A DNA stretch of 64,000 bases, taken from positions 1,356,437 to 1,420,436 of the forward strand of contig BFEA01000125.1 in assembly GCA_003427395.1 (NCBI GenBank), written 5' to 3'. The DNA is from Chara braunii (lineage: Eukaryota > Streptophyta > Charophyceae > Charales > Characeae). A model generated the notes under the pieces. That model saw only the letters and a program-made list of their open reading frames with translations. It did not search any database and was not told where the DNA came from. Shown in pieces: positions 25,065 to 38,151 of the stretch. A program made the translations under genes and the position numbers. Every line of letters begins with the position of its first letter. Positions within the stretch are counted from its first letter, which is position 1.

Positions 25065-25410
25065 GTAAGTACATGGAATTGGATTCACCCCGCTTCTTTC
25101 CTGTCCACAAGTCGGGGTAAGGGAAAAGCATCTACCCTTGGCGAGGATGTATTGTTATCCATTTATATGTACGTATATATATGTATATATACACAGCCCC
25201 TCGTTTGTTGTCCTCTTCTCTCTCTCTGCCTACGGTTTACCGGGCAGTTCTATTTGTGACGATATATGCATATATATGTGTGTATATATATGTATATATG
25301 TACAGCTCAACTTCCTGATGAGTCAGTGAAACTCGTCGAAACAGTCTGTCACAGCCCCTTGTCTGTCGTCCTCTTCTTCCTCTCTGCCTATGCTTCCCCG
25401 GGCAGTTCTC

Positions 25411-25455
<45 letters not shown>

Positions 25456-26906
25456 TCACCGGACATCTTGGAATATCCCCAGTCTTAACCGGTTGTGTTT
25501 GCTCTCGTTTTCTCTCCCCTCCGGCGTCTGACTCCTTTTTGCACCCTCACTTTATCATCATGTATTCGTGGAGTACTCCCTTCTACCAGTCGAGAAGTGA
25601 ATTGCATACCGTCCTCGTTTCCTGTCACTTCCTTGACCTAAGGTTAAAAGAAGAAAGAATGTGTGGGAGGCAATCTCGCTCCCAATGGATGGGAGGCAGG
25701 GCGGAACTAAGAGGTGAACAGTTATCTCGATCGATATTTCTGCGCTACTTCTTCCCCAGCAAAATGCTCCCTCCCTTGTTCCTACCCTCAGATATGGAAC
25801 AACCCTTCCGTCATCTCGATCGATCTGTTACCCTTCGTAATCTTTTATTGTCCCCTTCTTCCTCCTATCTCAGTATTCGCACCTTGTCTTAACCTTTCCT
25901 TATCTTTTATTGTCCCCTTCTTTCTGGTCTCTCAATCTTCGCCTGCGCAAGCCCTTTCTTGCCTTCTCTTCTTTTTACTGGGTCCTCGATCTCTCCTTCA
26001 TTTTCTTTGCAATGTCTCCTCCTTTTCGCCTCTTTGCTCCCAACTTCTGCATCCACATGCTGGGCGAAGCTGTGGGATGAGTGTATGGTAAGCTCTTTGA
26101 GAACTCTCGTTCGCGGCTCGTTGTTCTGATTCTACCCGCCAAACGATGACCCTTTCCCCTCACATGTTATGCTCTAAGACGACCGTCTTCCCCCGAACAC
26201 AACGCACCCTAATAGTGAATGTATACAATCTATCTTTCCAGTACGGTGCAGCCATTATGAGGGTGCGTTGTGTTCTTCGTGGGAAGACGGTACTCTTTAC
26301 ATTTCATCGTCTGGCGTTCGGGCTGAAGAAATTACGTGGCGTTCCCGAGTCTTAGGGCATCCGCACACCCAGAAGTTTTTGGCTGCTTTCTGGTGGTATT
26401 TGCAGCCAGATAGATCACGGTTCGCCCGTAACTTTTGCGGTCAGGTACATGTAGAAGAGTTGTAATCCGAGTTATGCTCATAGTTCTCTTCATTCCTCCA
26501 TTAATGTTCGTCGATCTACTCTTCGGCCCCATACGTACCCCCATCGATCATTTGCTCTCTTTCTCCTAACTGAGCGTGAAGGAACCCTGGCGCTGTCGCG
26601 CGTTGCTTGCTTAATGCCATGCCGTTATCTCTACCACTTAGTATTATTCTCTCATCCCCGGGCTTTATAACTTTCTTTCGTTTTCAGATTCCACAGCAGC
26701 CCTCAACCTGTGTGAACCTCGCTCTCCGCCCTCCTCCCTGCTCCCCCCTCCCCGCTGTTTGCTGTCCGCTCTCCGCTCTCCTTTCCCCGCGTTTCGCTTT
26801 CCTCTCCCCGCCCTTCGCTCTCCGCTCTCCGCTCTCTGCTCTCCGCTCTCCGCTTCCCGCTTCCCGCCCCTCGCCGCTTTCTCTCTCCGCTCTCCGCTTC
26901 CCGCCC

Positions 26907-26943
<37 letters not shown>

Positions 26944-26955
26944 TCCCGCCCCTCG

Positions 26956-26989
<34 letters not shown>

Positions 26990-28682
26990 ACCGCTTCCCG
27001 CCCCTCGCCGCTCTTCGCTCTCCGCTAACTATGCTTCACACGAGGAAACTATTTTGACTGAATTTGGTTGCGGTTGCTGTCTGATTCAGTCAGAAAAGTC
27101 CAGGTGTGAGGACAGTCTTACTGTCTTGTCAGAGTCTTCTACTCATTGATTTCCTGTCGCTTGGCTGCATCGTCGGGCTCATTTCGTTTCACCGTCACTA
27201 CCGGTTGCCATGCTGTTTGCGTATCCGACATTTCGATGCGCTTTTTCTTGTTTCATTCCTCTTCTTTCCCGGGCAAGGTCTTCATTCTACCTCTTCCCCG
27301 CCTACCGTAGCCCTCCCTCTCCACTTGCTCGTGTTCTCTTCAGTCCCTGTTGTGGTGTGTTGGGGTTCTGTCTGTCGGTGGTGGAAAGAGCGTCTTTTCC
27401 GTTGGCCCGTCTCTTTACGGCGTGTTTGGCACTTTTTCGCTTGCCCTTTCAGCCGTCTCGGGCAAAAAAACGCGGCATTGGTTGCGGCAGTGGGAATATA
27501 TTTCCTACGAGTCTTTCTGAGATCGTTCGCTGCAGAGTCATCCTCATCGCAAAGAACGGCATCCCTACCCAATTCTCTTGGTTGGCTGGTCGGTTGGTTG
27601 GTTGGTTCCAACGTTATCATCTATATGTTTCCGGTGGGCGTCCTTTTGCCTGCACGTAAACCTATTCCCTATTTCTCGGCGAGGCGGCTTGCTGAAGCCG
27701 AGCACGCAACTCACGGGCAGTCAGAAATAGCGCGAATCTGCCCCTCATTGTGGGGCAGATTGGGGGGGGGGGGAGACCACAGTCACGAACCTGCCGGGAA
27801 GCACAGCTATTGGAGGGAAATGCACTCGATACGCGTGGGAGATAGACTACCGTCTTCCCCTGAAAACTGAAACGCACCCTCATCGTGAATGTATACAAGC
27901 CATTTTTCCGGTCCGTTACAGTCAGAGTGAGGGTGCGTTGTGTTCGGGGCAAGAGGGTGGGAGGTACTTCCACTGCAATAGATAAAAAAAAAAAGCCACA
28001 CATGACAACTCGCTCACTGCCGTGATGACTCACATACTGAATCATGCGCTCACTCGATACACGCGGCCGATACCCACACCCTCGCATTCATACCTTTGTC
28101 GGCCTTTTGGCCAAGATGAAGTGTAGTATCTGTTCTGGTCAGTCTAATATCTGAAAAAAAAAAACAATAGTATTTCGCAAACACAGTCGCAGCTCCGGCA
28201 GAAAGACACGTGTCAGCGAAAGCCACGTGTCAACGAAGGCAGGTGTCACGCGTAGTGGAGTATGCAGAGGTGTCACGGGTAATCCGCGCGCTCTGTCGCT
28301 ACATTCCCCTTTTCACCTCAACCTTGGTCAGTGATGCGGCGCACATGTGCGTATGTGTCACTACACCAGTGTGACCAAGGAGCGGCCGCATCACTCGCGA
28401 GGAGGTTGAGGTGATAAGGGGCCTCTCTCTCCACTACTCTCGAAATGTGCAAAACGAGAGTGTATCTTCCTCTAGGACATGGAGAGATACACGCCATGAT
28501 GTTTGTCTTCTGTGCATGTCGAGTGTAGGGGAGCGAGGCCCAAGGGGAATGTAACGAGAGAGAGAGAGCGCGGACCGAAGTTGCTGCATCACGTCGCGTG
28601 TCGATTTATCCTGCGTGCCGTTCGCTTTCTTGTTTTTTTTTTTTTTTTTTTCCCGTTTGCCTGTCGTCTTTGCGCAGGGCCC

Positions 28683-28714
<32 letters not shown>

Positions 28715-31700
28715 ACGTATCTTTCCCGCCTTTGTTGAGGAAGTAATTGTCCCAAGCCCAGTTTTTGACACCCTATTGATCTCCAGCTTCCGGTCCGATC
28801 TCGGCAGAGCGCTCTTTCGTATCGGCGTCCAAGCGGCAGCACGTAGCCGTCGTGAATTTCACACGACGGCTTTTCTCTGTCGTGGATGGATACACTGTCG
28901 TGGACCGGGGCAACGGCTTTACACTGTCGTGGATGGATGCAGATGGTCGTGTAGCGTGGCGTATCGCTGGATATGATTGCAGTCGCGCAGCTGTGCGCGC
29001 GGGGGAAACCGCCGCGCAGCTGTTCAGTGTGTGGCGACGCGAACCGTCACTAGACAGTTGCAAAAACCGTGACAGACCGTCGCAGATCTCCGATCACCGC
29101 AGCAGCACGGTGCCCCTCCATGTATTGCTCGCTTCCACTCATCAGATAGATGGCCTCTGGTACTGAATGACTGGACATCGTCAAAATGTTGGCGTCTGGC
29201 GAGTGGTGCGGCGAGGCCCGGAGGTAGTTTGACTCTTAATTCGAAGTCTCCTTGATTCAAAAACCGATCGTGGTACCGAAATGTGCAGCTAATCATTCAC
29301 AGAATACACATCCTGCGAATCCACATGTGTACCGACATCGCTACTAATCCACAGCTCGGTAGACCGCCGGGAGAGATACACACTTGCAATATTGGGCAAC
29401 ACGTGTGAGGCTTCTCTTCCACAGAATACACGTCCTGTCCATGGCATGCGACTCGCAAAGTTGCGATCACCTTTCTTCTTTGTCCAGACTCTAGAAGCCT
29501 GCGTTGCTCGCGGAAAACATAAATCTTGGGTTTATGAAAATGTGCGAAAGTGATCACTGGGAGAAACAAGTGATGGAGTGATTTCGTTTTGTAGTGCCTT
29601 GCCTTTAATCACTTGGGATACACTCAGGGGGCACTAACACTAGCTTTATCTTTAAATCTATTTGACCGCATTTACGGCCGCATGTGAATGCATCTAACGG
29701 CGATTACGTTCCGAAATAAGTAAAAGAGTCCGAGTGTGAGTATGCCCTCATTTCTCCCATTGGACGTACGTAATTTTGATTCATTATATGTTGTCTCCCC
29801 CGTTTAGTTGTTTGTTGATTAACACTGTATACATCTATCTATCTATATATTTATATTCTCTTCTCCCTCTCTGCTGATCGTTTACCGGGGAGTCCTGTTT
29901 TGAACGATACATATGTACACGATTACAGAATTTTGCTTTTGAGAACGGTGGATGATCTGTAGAATCCTGCTTGGTTAGTCCTCGGTAGATTCTCCTCTCG
30001 TTCCCAACCCACAAAACGATGACTTGCGGAAAGTGTTCCATAATGTGGGGAGTTTTTTTTTTCTGCTTTCCCTGAGTTGTCTGTCCGCCGTCTTTTTTTT
30101 TTTTGTTTGGGTTGGAGGTAATGAACCTTGGATGAGCACTCCGTGATTGACTAGAGAATCTCGAATCTCCACTAACTTCGACTGCAGACTCTGTATTTTT
30201 GCCCCGCCTTTTCGCCCTACTTGCCCGCCGCCGAACCACCTTGTCTGCCCCGTGAGAGCTTTTTGCAAGAATCACCTCCTTGTCCTCTCTTCTGCGCCAA
30301 AAAGTGCACATTGAAACGGTACTCGTGCTCAACGGTTTGGTGGTTCGTGTTTTTTAGCGGGCAATTTTTTACGCCGCAAGGTCGCAATGAGGTCTTGCAT
30401 GTATGCGTACCTGATCGGAGTGCAAAATGAGTTTTTTTTTTTGAATGGCATTCTCCTGACGTGAGGTCTTGCGTGTGCGCGTACTTTATCCTTTTTTTTT
30501 TCTCTCTCTCTGGATATGTAAATGTCTCCCTTTTTTCCCCTTTGCGTCGGTCTATAGTAATTGCACCATTTTGTTTCTCCGCTGTCCCAGTCTAACATGG
30601 TCGCTCCCCCTCTTCTCAGGCTCCTCGCCTGAGTTACTCTTGAGCAAACGTCATGCCGAGACTCGCAGGGGATTTGGAATTTCAACCTGCAGTATCATAG
30701 CTGGCAATATTACCTGTATCTCGTCTCATATATGACCGACGCGGGCAGGCCTCCACGTCACCACCATGTAAGTGCTTCTAATGTCTGATGAAAATCCCCT
30801 CCGCTCTAGCAACCTGGTTTGCTTGCCCCCACCCAGCCCGGCAGCCAATGGTGCACTGGCGTGCCCTTACATCACCACCATGCAAGTGCTTCTGCAGCAT
30901 TTATGTAAGGTGTGTAGTGTCTGATGGAAATCCCCTCCGCTCCAGCAACCTGGTTTGCTTGCCCACTCAGCCCGGCAGCCAATGATGATGCCCTGGCGTG
31001 CCTGTATCTTGGAGCCATTAAGCGAGTACTTCATCCGGTAGTGCTGTCAATCTTGCCTGATACCCCGTTTGCTTGAGGACGACAATTGGAGTAGCTCAGT
31101 TGGTAACTAATGAAGTGTTGAAATACAGACCCAAGGTCGAATCCAAACAATCAGATGACCAGAACAAAATCATTCTGAATTACCTAGAGCCGGTCAGCTC
31201 AATGACGACATTTGGAGTAAATCTGCTCATCACGCCCCAGAACCCTTCAATTGATCACGTTAATCCCTTCAATTGATCACGTTAATCCCTTCAATTGATC
31301 ACGTCACGTTAATCTGGAGGAGGACAAGTCCTGGCTAAAACACGGCTGTACTTAAACCGAGAGGGCTGTCAATCTGCCTGATCCCTTCAATTGTTTGCTG
31401 GAGTACAAATCCATTTGGAGTCAACCTGCTCATCACTCACAAAAGTTTCAAGTCTGGAGGACAGATTGTGTGAGCAGATGGTGCGGTCACGTTAAAAATC
31501 TGGAGGAGGACAAAAAATCCTGGCCAAAATGACGCGGCTTGAAGGGGCGAGCTTATCGAGGACAGATTGTGCAAGCAGATGGTGTTCTTTCGGCCATCAC
31601 GGGAGAGGATATTGACTATATATGGCAGGTTTATGGCAGGATAATTATCTTTGTACAAGCGGGATAGGGCCGCGAGTTGCTGATCAGCTTACTGGTTTGC

Positions 31701-34700
31701 GAACTACAGAAGTATGTGTCTGCGTCGTGAAGCTATAACCCCTTTTGGATTGGATGATGAGGGAAATTCCCTTTCTTTCTTGCTTTACTTTTGTGTCTAT
31801 GGTCATTTGAAAAAAAAAATGAAAAACAAGATATCAATTTGAACGGTCCGAGCGCCAAAGACTGATACATCAGGCAAAAAGCTAGCTCAAATTTGGGCCA
31901 AGAGGAGAGAGAGGGGTACCTCCTAAGGCCAGGATTTCCCAGCACACGCACAAGGCTTTTCAAGGGAGGTGAAGATAACGGGTTGCAATAAAATAAAAAA
32001 AAAAGAAAGATGGGGCAGCATGTGAGTGGGCGTTTTAGAGCACGCTTTCAGGGCAGCTGTGGCTGTCTAAAGGCACCACCCCTTTAACTGGCTGAACTTT
32101 TGGCGCAGCTGTGGCTGTCCAAAGGCACCACTTCATACCGTTCCCTCAAAAGCTCCACCTGCCATACTGTTCCTTCAAAAGCTCCGCTTGCGTTCACTTT
32201 GAGGACGGACGCTTTTTCTGATCGGGATTTTGCGTTCGCTTTGAGGACGGACGCTTTTTCTGATCGGGATTTTGCGTTCGCTTTGAGGACGGACGCTTTT
32301 TCTGATCGGGATTGGGACGAACGGTCATCCAGGTTTTTTTGCAGTTGTTTCTCTTCGAATTTGTGTGCCTCCTGCGGCCCTTCGTACTGTGTATACACCC
32401 AAGGGGTGGGCTGGCAATGGCTCTGCGGAGGGGGGAGGGTGCTTTTATATCTACACAGCCTCTCTTTTTGGGGTAATTTGAGAGCAAGCAGGGTGCAGTG
32501 TCAGTAGTAGACTCCATGGATAGTAAACGGGCTGGCTGTAACCAGTTGACCTGCTAACAACCCTTGGGGCTTTTCAGATGCAGTCTAGAAGTGGTTGGGA
32601 GAGTGATGCCCGAATAGAGGCCTGTGACCTAAGCTAACTGATGCTGGCATCGGTGTTGTGATGATGAAATACAAAGGACCTACCACTTGACCTGCTAACA
32701 ACCCTTAGGGCTTTCCAGATTGAGCCCAGAAGTGGTTGGGAGCTCGATGCCCGAATACAGGCCTGTGAGCTAAGCTAACCCGTGTTAGCATCCGGTGTCG
32801 TGATGATGAAATACAAAGGACCTGTGAGCCTACTACGCAGACTGATGTACAATGGATATTCACCAAGATAATGTGAACGTTCCAGGAAATGGGCCTCGCT
32901 GTATTACACTTAAATCTTGAAGAATCAAGTGTTCGGCACCGCCGCACTTGCACTTGAAAACAAAGCTTGGAAACGGCTTCAAGAGCTGTCGGATCGATGC
33001 TAGATTCTTCAAGAGTGAGTCATCGCTGCACTCACTCTTGACGGATGCTCTTGAATTTCTTTTTCAAGAGGTGTCAGAAGGCTCGATTCTGACAGCTCTT
33101 GAAGTGTTCAAGTGCTGGCCCCACTTAACCGTTGATTATCCAAGAAAGAGAGTCGTCTTAAACCACCAGTACTTGGCCCATACATCAGCCGCGGGGCGTT
33201 GCCGTTAACGCCCCGCAACTTCCAGAGGCTCGGGGTACCGGCCCTCAAAGGCTGGCACCGCCAGCCAAAAGAAGTTTTTTTTGTTGCGCTGGTGGGTCGG
33301 CGCAAAACGGCGTGCAGCCCGTTTTCAGGCTCGGCTCGATAGCTGGGCCAAGTACTGGTGGTTTAACTGTCGGTTATCCAAGAAGAGAGCGGTCGTCAAA
33401 ACTCTCCACCTTGCCCACCACCCCCAGTTTTGTCTACTTATGCTCTGTTTGATTTTCCAAACTGCCTTGCTGCAACTAGAACTACTACAATTGTTTCATT
33501 GGGCCTCGCTGCACTATGCTTGACTCACAAAAAAGTTCAAGCGTACATCAAGCGCTGTCAGACAAGAGAAATACTCACAATAGCCGTCAGAAATACTCAC
33601 AATAGCCCCTTTTTTTTGAAGGGTGATTGGCCCAACCCTTCACGAGCTCTTCAACTTTCAAGAGCCGGCCTCCAGTCTGGGCGGACAAAGAAGCTTGGCA
33701 CCATTGTGTAGCATTTGGGACCGAAAAAAGGAAAACAAAAAAAAAAATCGAGAATCCTTCCAAGAGTAGGGCTGTCGAGAGTAAGTGCAGCGACGACGGC
33801 TATTGTGAGTATTTCTCTTGTCTGACAGCGCTTGATGTACGCTTGAACTTTTTTGTGAGTCAAGCGTAGTGCAGCGAGGCCCAATGAAACAATTGTAGTA
33901 GTTCTAGTTGCAGCAAGGCAGTTTGGAAAATCAAACAGAGCATAAGTAGACAAAACTGGAGGGTGGTGGGCAAGGTGGAGAGTTTTGACGACGGCTCTCT
34001 TCTTGGATAACCGACAGTTAAACCACCAGTACTTGGCCCAGCTATCGAGCCGAGCCTGAAAACGGGCTGCACGCCGTTTCGCACCGACCCGCCAGCGTAA
34101 CAAAAAAAACTTCTTTCGGCTGGCGGCGCCAGCCTTTGAGGGCCGGTACCCCGACCCTCTGGAAGTTGCGGGGCGTTAACGGCAACGCCCCGCGGCTGAT
34201 GTATGGGCCAAGTACTGGTGGTTTAAGACGACTCTCTTTCTTGGATGATCGACGGTTAAGTGGGGCCAGCACTTCACAGTGGGGCAAATTAAGTGGTTGT
34301 TTATCAGCGCTTAATATGTGAGCACAGGTGCAAGCGCAAATTAGATGTAGCTCACGATAGCGTCACTGCGCTCTTTTTTTTAAGGTCGAGTTGGTGAGCC
34401 GCTCTTTGCAAGGGAAGAAGACAAAACGGTGGACTCCTGTGGACCCCACACTTGTTCTGTCTGAGAACATTGGGGCATCCAAATTTGCTACCATGTTTGT
34501 GGCCTTCTTGGCTTGATGGACACAGCGAACTCCGGGTGTTGTTTTTTTCTTTTTCTTTACTGAGCCGCATTATGACATATTTACTCCTGTAATGGTAATC
34601 ATAGTGCTGAAATTTCAGTCCGTGTAACTCATTATTCAAGTGCTACGCAGGTGCAGAAGGTCAATGCCGCACAGCAGGTCAACGCAATCCTGACGGACTG

Positions 34701-36253
34701 TATACGCAGGGCCTTGCCACACCCACGAAGTGTGAAAATGGCCAGGGCATCTTCACGAAGGTGGAAGTATATGTCAATGGATGTATGTTGCCACCTTCTG
34801 TGTGAAGGTGCGCTTGCCATTTTCCATGTTTTGTGAGTTATATGTTGAGGCCCACAGGTCTGTGGAGTCCTGCACATAAATCACAGCTCATGGAGGTTCT
34901 CAGACATTGGTCAGTTTTGTTAAACCACCAGTACTTGGCCCATATATCGGCCGCGGGCCTTAGCGTTAACGCTACGCGAAGTTCGCGCTTCTGGCAACCG
35001 GACCTGGAAGGCTGGCGCCGCCAGCCTTTCCGAAAACCAAAATCGAATTGGCGTTTCGGCGGAAACTGCGCGCAGGGCACTTCCAGGCTCGGCTGCAATA
35101 GCTGGGCCAAGTACTGGTGGTTTAAGGGATATTGATGTTATTGTGCATGGCACATCAAGCAAAGCATGTGACATTGTGTAATGCGTGAGCTGAACTTCCT
35201 CTTCCATATGCCTGCCTTGGCCAGTCTGTGTATAGTAGGTGGATGATGCCTTTTCTGGGCTGTTTGTTTTCCAGCTGTCATGCTGGTTCGGGTCATGGCT
35301 TGGGCAGGTAGTCCTTGAATATCACAGAGAGTGCCACATTGCTAGGTTGTGAGAGAGGATTGGGTCGCTTTCTTTATCAGGTTAACCAGTGTCCAAGCAT
35401 ATCGCTACCGATAGATAAAGAGGCCTTTCTTATTTTAAGAGAACGATGGTCATGAACTGACAAGTCCTGCACTTCTGTATTTGCAAGCAATTCAGAATTG
35501 GTTGTGTGACTAGTGAGTGCGTCAGCCAACTCTCTTTGTTTGGACACGTGGACACACACACATGTACTTACAGAGATAGAGTGCATTTGCAAAACAATGG
35601 AATACCCAACGTTAAACACCAGTAGACCCCAGCCTATTTCTAAGAAGCTGCTCCGGAGCCTCCAACTGGGCCTTTTCGCAGTGGTCTCCACAGGCGACTA
35701 TCGGCCCCGGTCTGAAGCGTACACTGGTAAGAGCCTGACTTAACTTTGGGCAAACTGGTGGTTTAAGATTGGGATATGCTTTACCGCGGGTACACTGGAA
35801 AGAGCCTGACTCACCGACTCGACCACCGGTAAGAACCTGGCTCACCAACTCAAACACCGGTAAGAGCCCGATTGTGTCGGATGAGCCGCGTCCGCAAAGG
35901 CGCACAATTTTTGGAGTTGGCGACGAAAAAAAACTTTTTCAGCAAGGCTGGGGCTGTGTACTACCGTCTCAACCCGAAAACAAGGTACATACCTTGTATA
36001 CGAATACAAAGTACGGGGTACCTTGTAGAATGAATTTTAGGATGCAACTTTCCTAGGCAATGGGGAAAAGAAAAAGAAAAAAGTATATAGTAAATATTAG
36101 TAATAATATCACGAATAGAAAACGGGGCTGTAGCTTGAAGTCCTTTTTTTTTTTTTTTGAAGAACACATTGACTGCGCTGCGTGCTTACGATCCGGCATG
36201 CATTCGAATGTTGTGTGTGTGTGTGTGTGTGTCTGTGTGTGTCTGTGTGTGTT

Positions 36254-36347
<94 letters not shown>

Positions 36348-36348
36348 N

Positions 36349-36417
<69 letters not shown>

Positions 36418-38072
36418 ACATAACAGCAAGGCACACCTCGAATACAAGGTATGTATCTTGTATTCGAATACAAGGTTCGTACCTTCTATTCGAGGGTATG
36501 TTCTATTCAAAAATTTAACAGCGATTTCTTAGAACCTGTTTTTCGGAGGTAACTTGAATACAAGGTATGTACCTTGTTTTTGGGCTAAGACGGTAGCGGG
36601 TTTAAACCATCAGTTTTCCCGAAGCTAAGTTGAGCTAAGTCGGGCTCGTACCGGTGGGATAAACCACCAGTTTTCCTGAAGCTAAGTCGAGCTAAGTCGG
36701 TCTCTTACCGGTGGGATATGCTTTGCCGCAGGTACAGCGTACACTGGTAAGAGCCCAGCGTATCTCGTCTTAGCTTCGGGAAAACTGGTGGTTTAAACCG
36801 CTAGTACATGGCCCCAGCCTTGCTGAATTTCTTTTTTTTTGTTGGCTACTCTGAAAATTTTGCGCCTTGGGCTTACCAGATTACAATGGCTGACGGCACC
36901 AGCCAAACAAGGAAAAAAGTGCGCCGCTGGCGGTTCGGCAAAACTTGGCGCGCAGTGCAGCGCCTCCAGGCCTGGGTGTACTGGTGATAACGGACAGCAT
37001 TGACACTTTTTTGAAATGGGCTTGGGTGAACTCGCGACGTTGTCACTTTGCTTAACTGACAGCGGTGCAGCGCCTTGTGATAGCACATTTATGTAACTCG
37101 TATTGCCTTAGGTTCTGATCTTGTTGTTCGTTAAAGGCATCCTTCCAGAACTGACTTGAAGAAAAAGGTGCGTAGACGTTCCTAGCAGCCCCTGGGGAAG
37201 AGGACCTTGATGTTTCTGGCCATGGGTCCCTCCAGCTGCTTCTGGATGTGTCTTGACTCAATCACATCTACATCAGTTAAGATGGTTTTGTTGTCAGTAT
37301 GCCCTTACCCAGCCACTCTCAGAAGCTTCATGAATCCTCTGGAACTTTTCATCAGCTTGATTAACAATACTGTTTTGGAGTTGGGCATGCGGGCAGATTT
37401 TTTCCCAGCCACCGCTTGGGCACTTTTGCTTGTGCAAAGGAATGTATGGTTAATCAGATCAGAGTTATCTGTTTTGCTGCCTTCTGCCAAGTTTCTTACG
37501 CTCCGTTCTCTCTGGGGTTTTGTGGGGGATTTTGTCCCATCTGTGTATTCATCCATCCATCCGTCATCCATGATCCGTTCTCCACGACCTGTCCGTCCGT
37601 CCATTCATTCATCCATCAACTGGGGCTGCATACAGATCGGCAAAAGGTTCTTCTAGCAGCTGCAGCGTCAACACCGTCAGCAGTAGAGGTGGCCACAGAG
37701 GTGTCCAGCGAAACAACCGAGGAGATAGAGTGAGTATTCGCACCAATCCACACTTCTTTTTTTGTACTAGTTTTTCACACTTGGTCTCAAGGGACAACCA
37801 GTTCCTGCTACGAGAGAAAGATTAAGGAGATTGGGTGGCCAGGTGTGCTGTCCGTGAATGGCTGTACCGCTAACGATCATTGGAGATGAATATATGCCAT
37901 GCATGGAGACTGATTTATGCTGTTAGACAAAGCCGAGAAGATTGGTGGCTTCTCTTTCGCTTGGGGTTGGAATATGTTTGAATGACTGTTCTGCTGATAT
38001 GCGTTAGAGATGATGGTGCACTCTGAATGCAATGAACGGTTAGGTGCATGAGTGCACGGGCGTGCATGTGTG

Positions 38073-38151
<79 letters not shown>

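Larger units (their letters stand above)
33109..34275. repeat. 1.17-kb palindrome (foldback structure)
   Basis: 33109-33588 and 33795-34275 are reverse complements of each other with few differences, around a spacer of about 206 bp. Each arm contains one 209-bp TTAA MITE. Outer ends: AAGTGCTGGCCCCACTTAAC and its complement; inner ends: ACTCACAATAGCCGTC and its complement. It lies in BIG5 intron 1. Open frames on the two strands merely mirror each other. Confidence 0.85.

Noticed and set aside
27106-27870. 254-codon plus-strand open frame
   Set aside because: No motif or family resemblance; it lies in BIG5 intron 1, starts beside the C/T minisatellite and runs through one hairpin MITE.
31092-31145. 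Intact tRNA gene
   Set aside because: A and B boxes are present but the acceptor and anticodon stems do not pair; SINE head.
33651-34103. 150-codon minus frame and its mirror on the plus strand at 33281-33711
   Set aside because: They exist twice only because the region is a palindrome containing MITEs; no motif.
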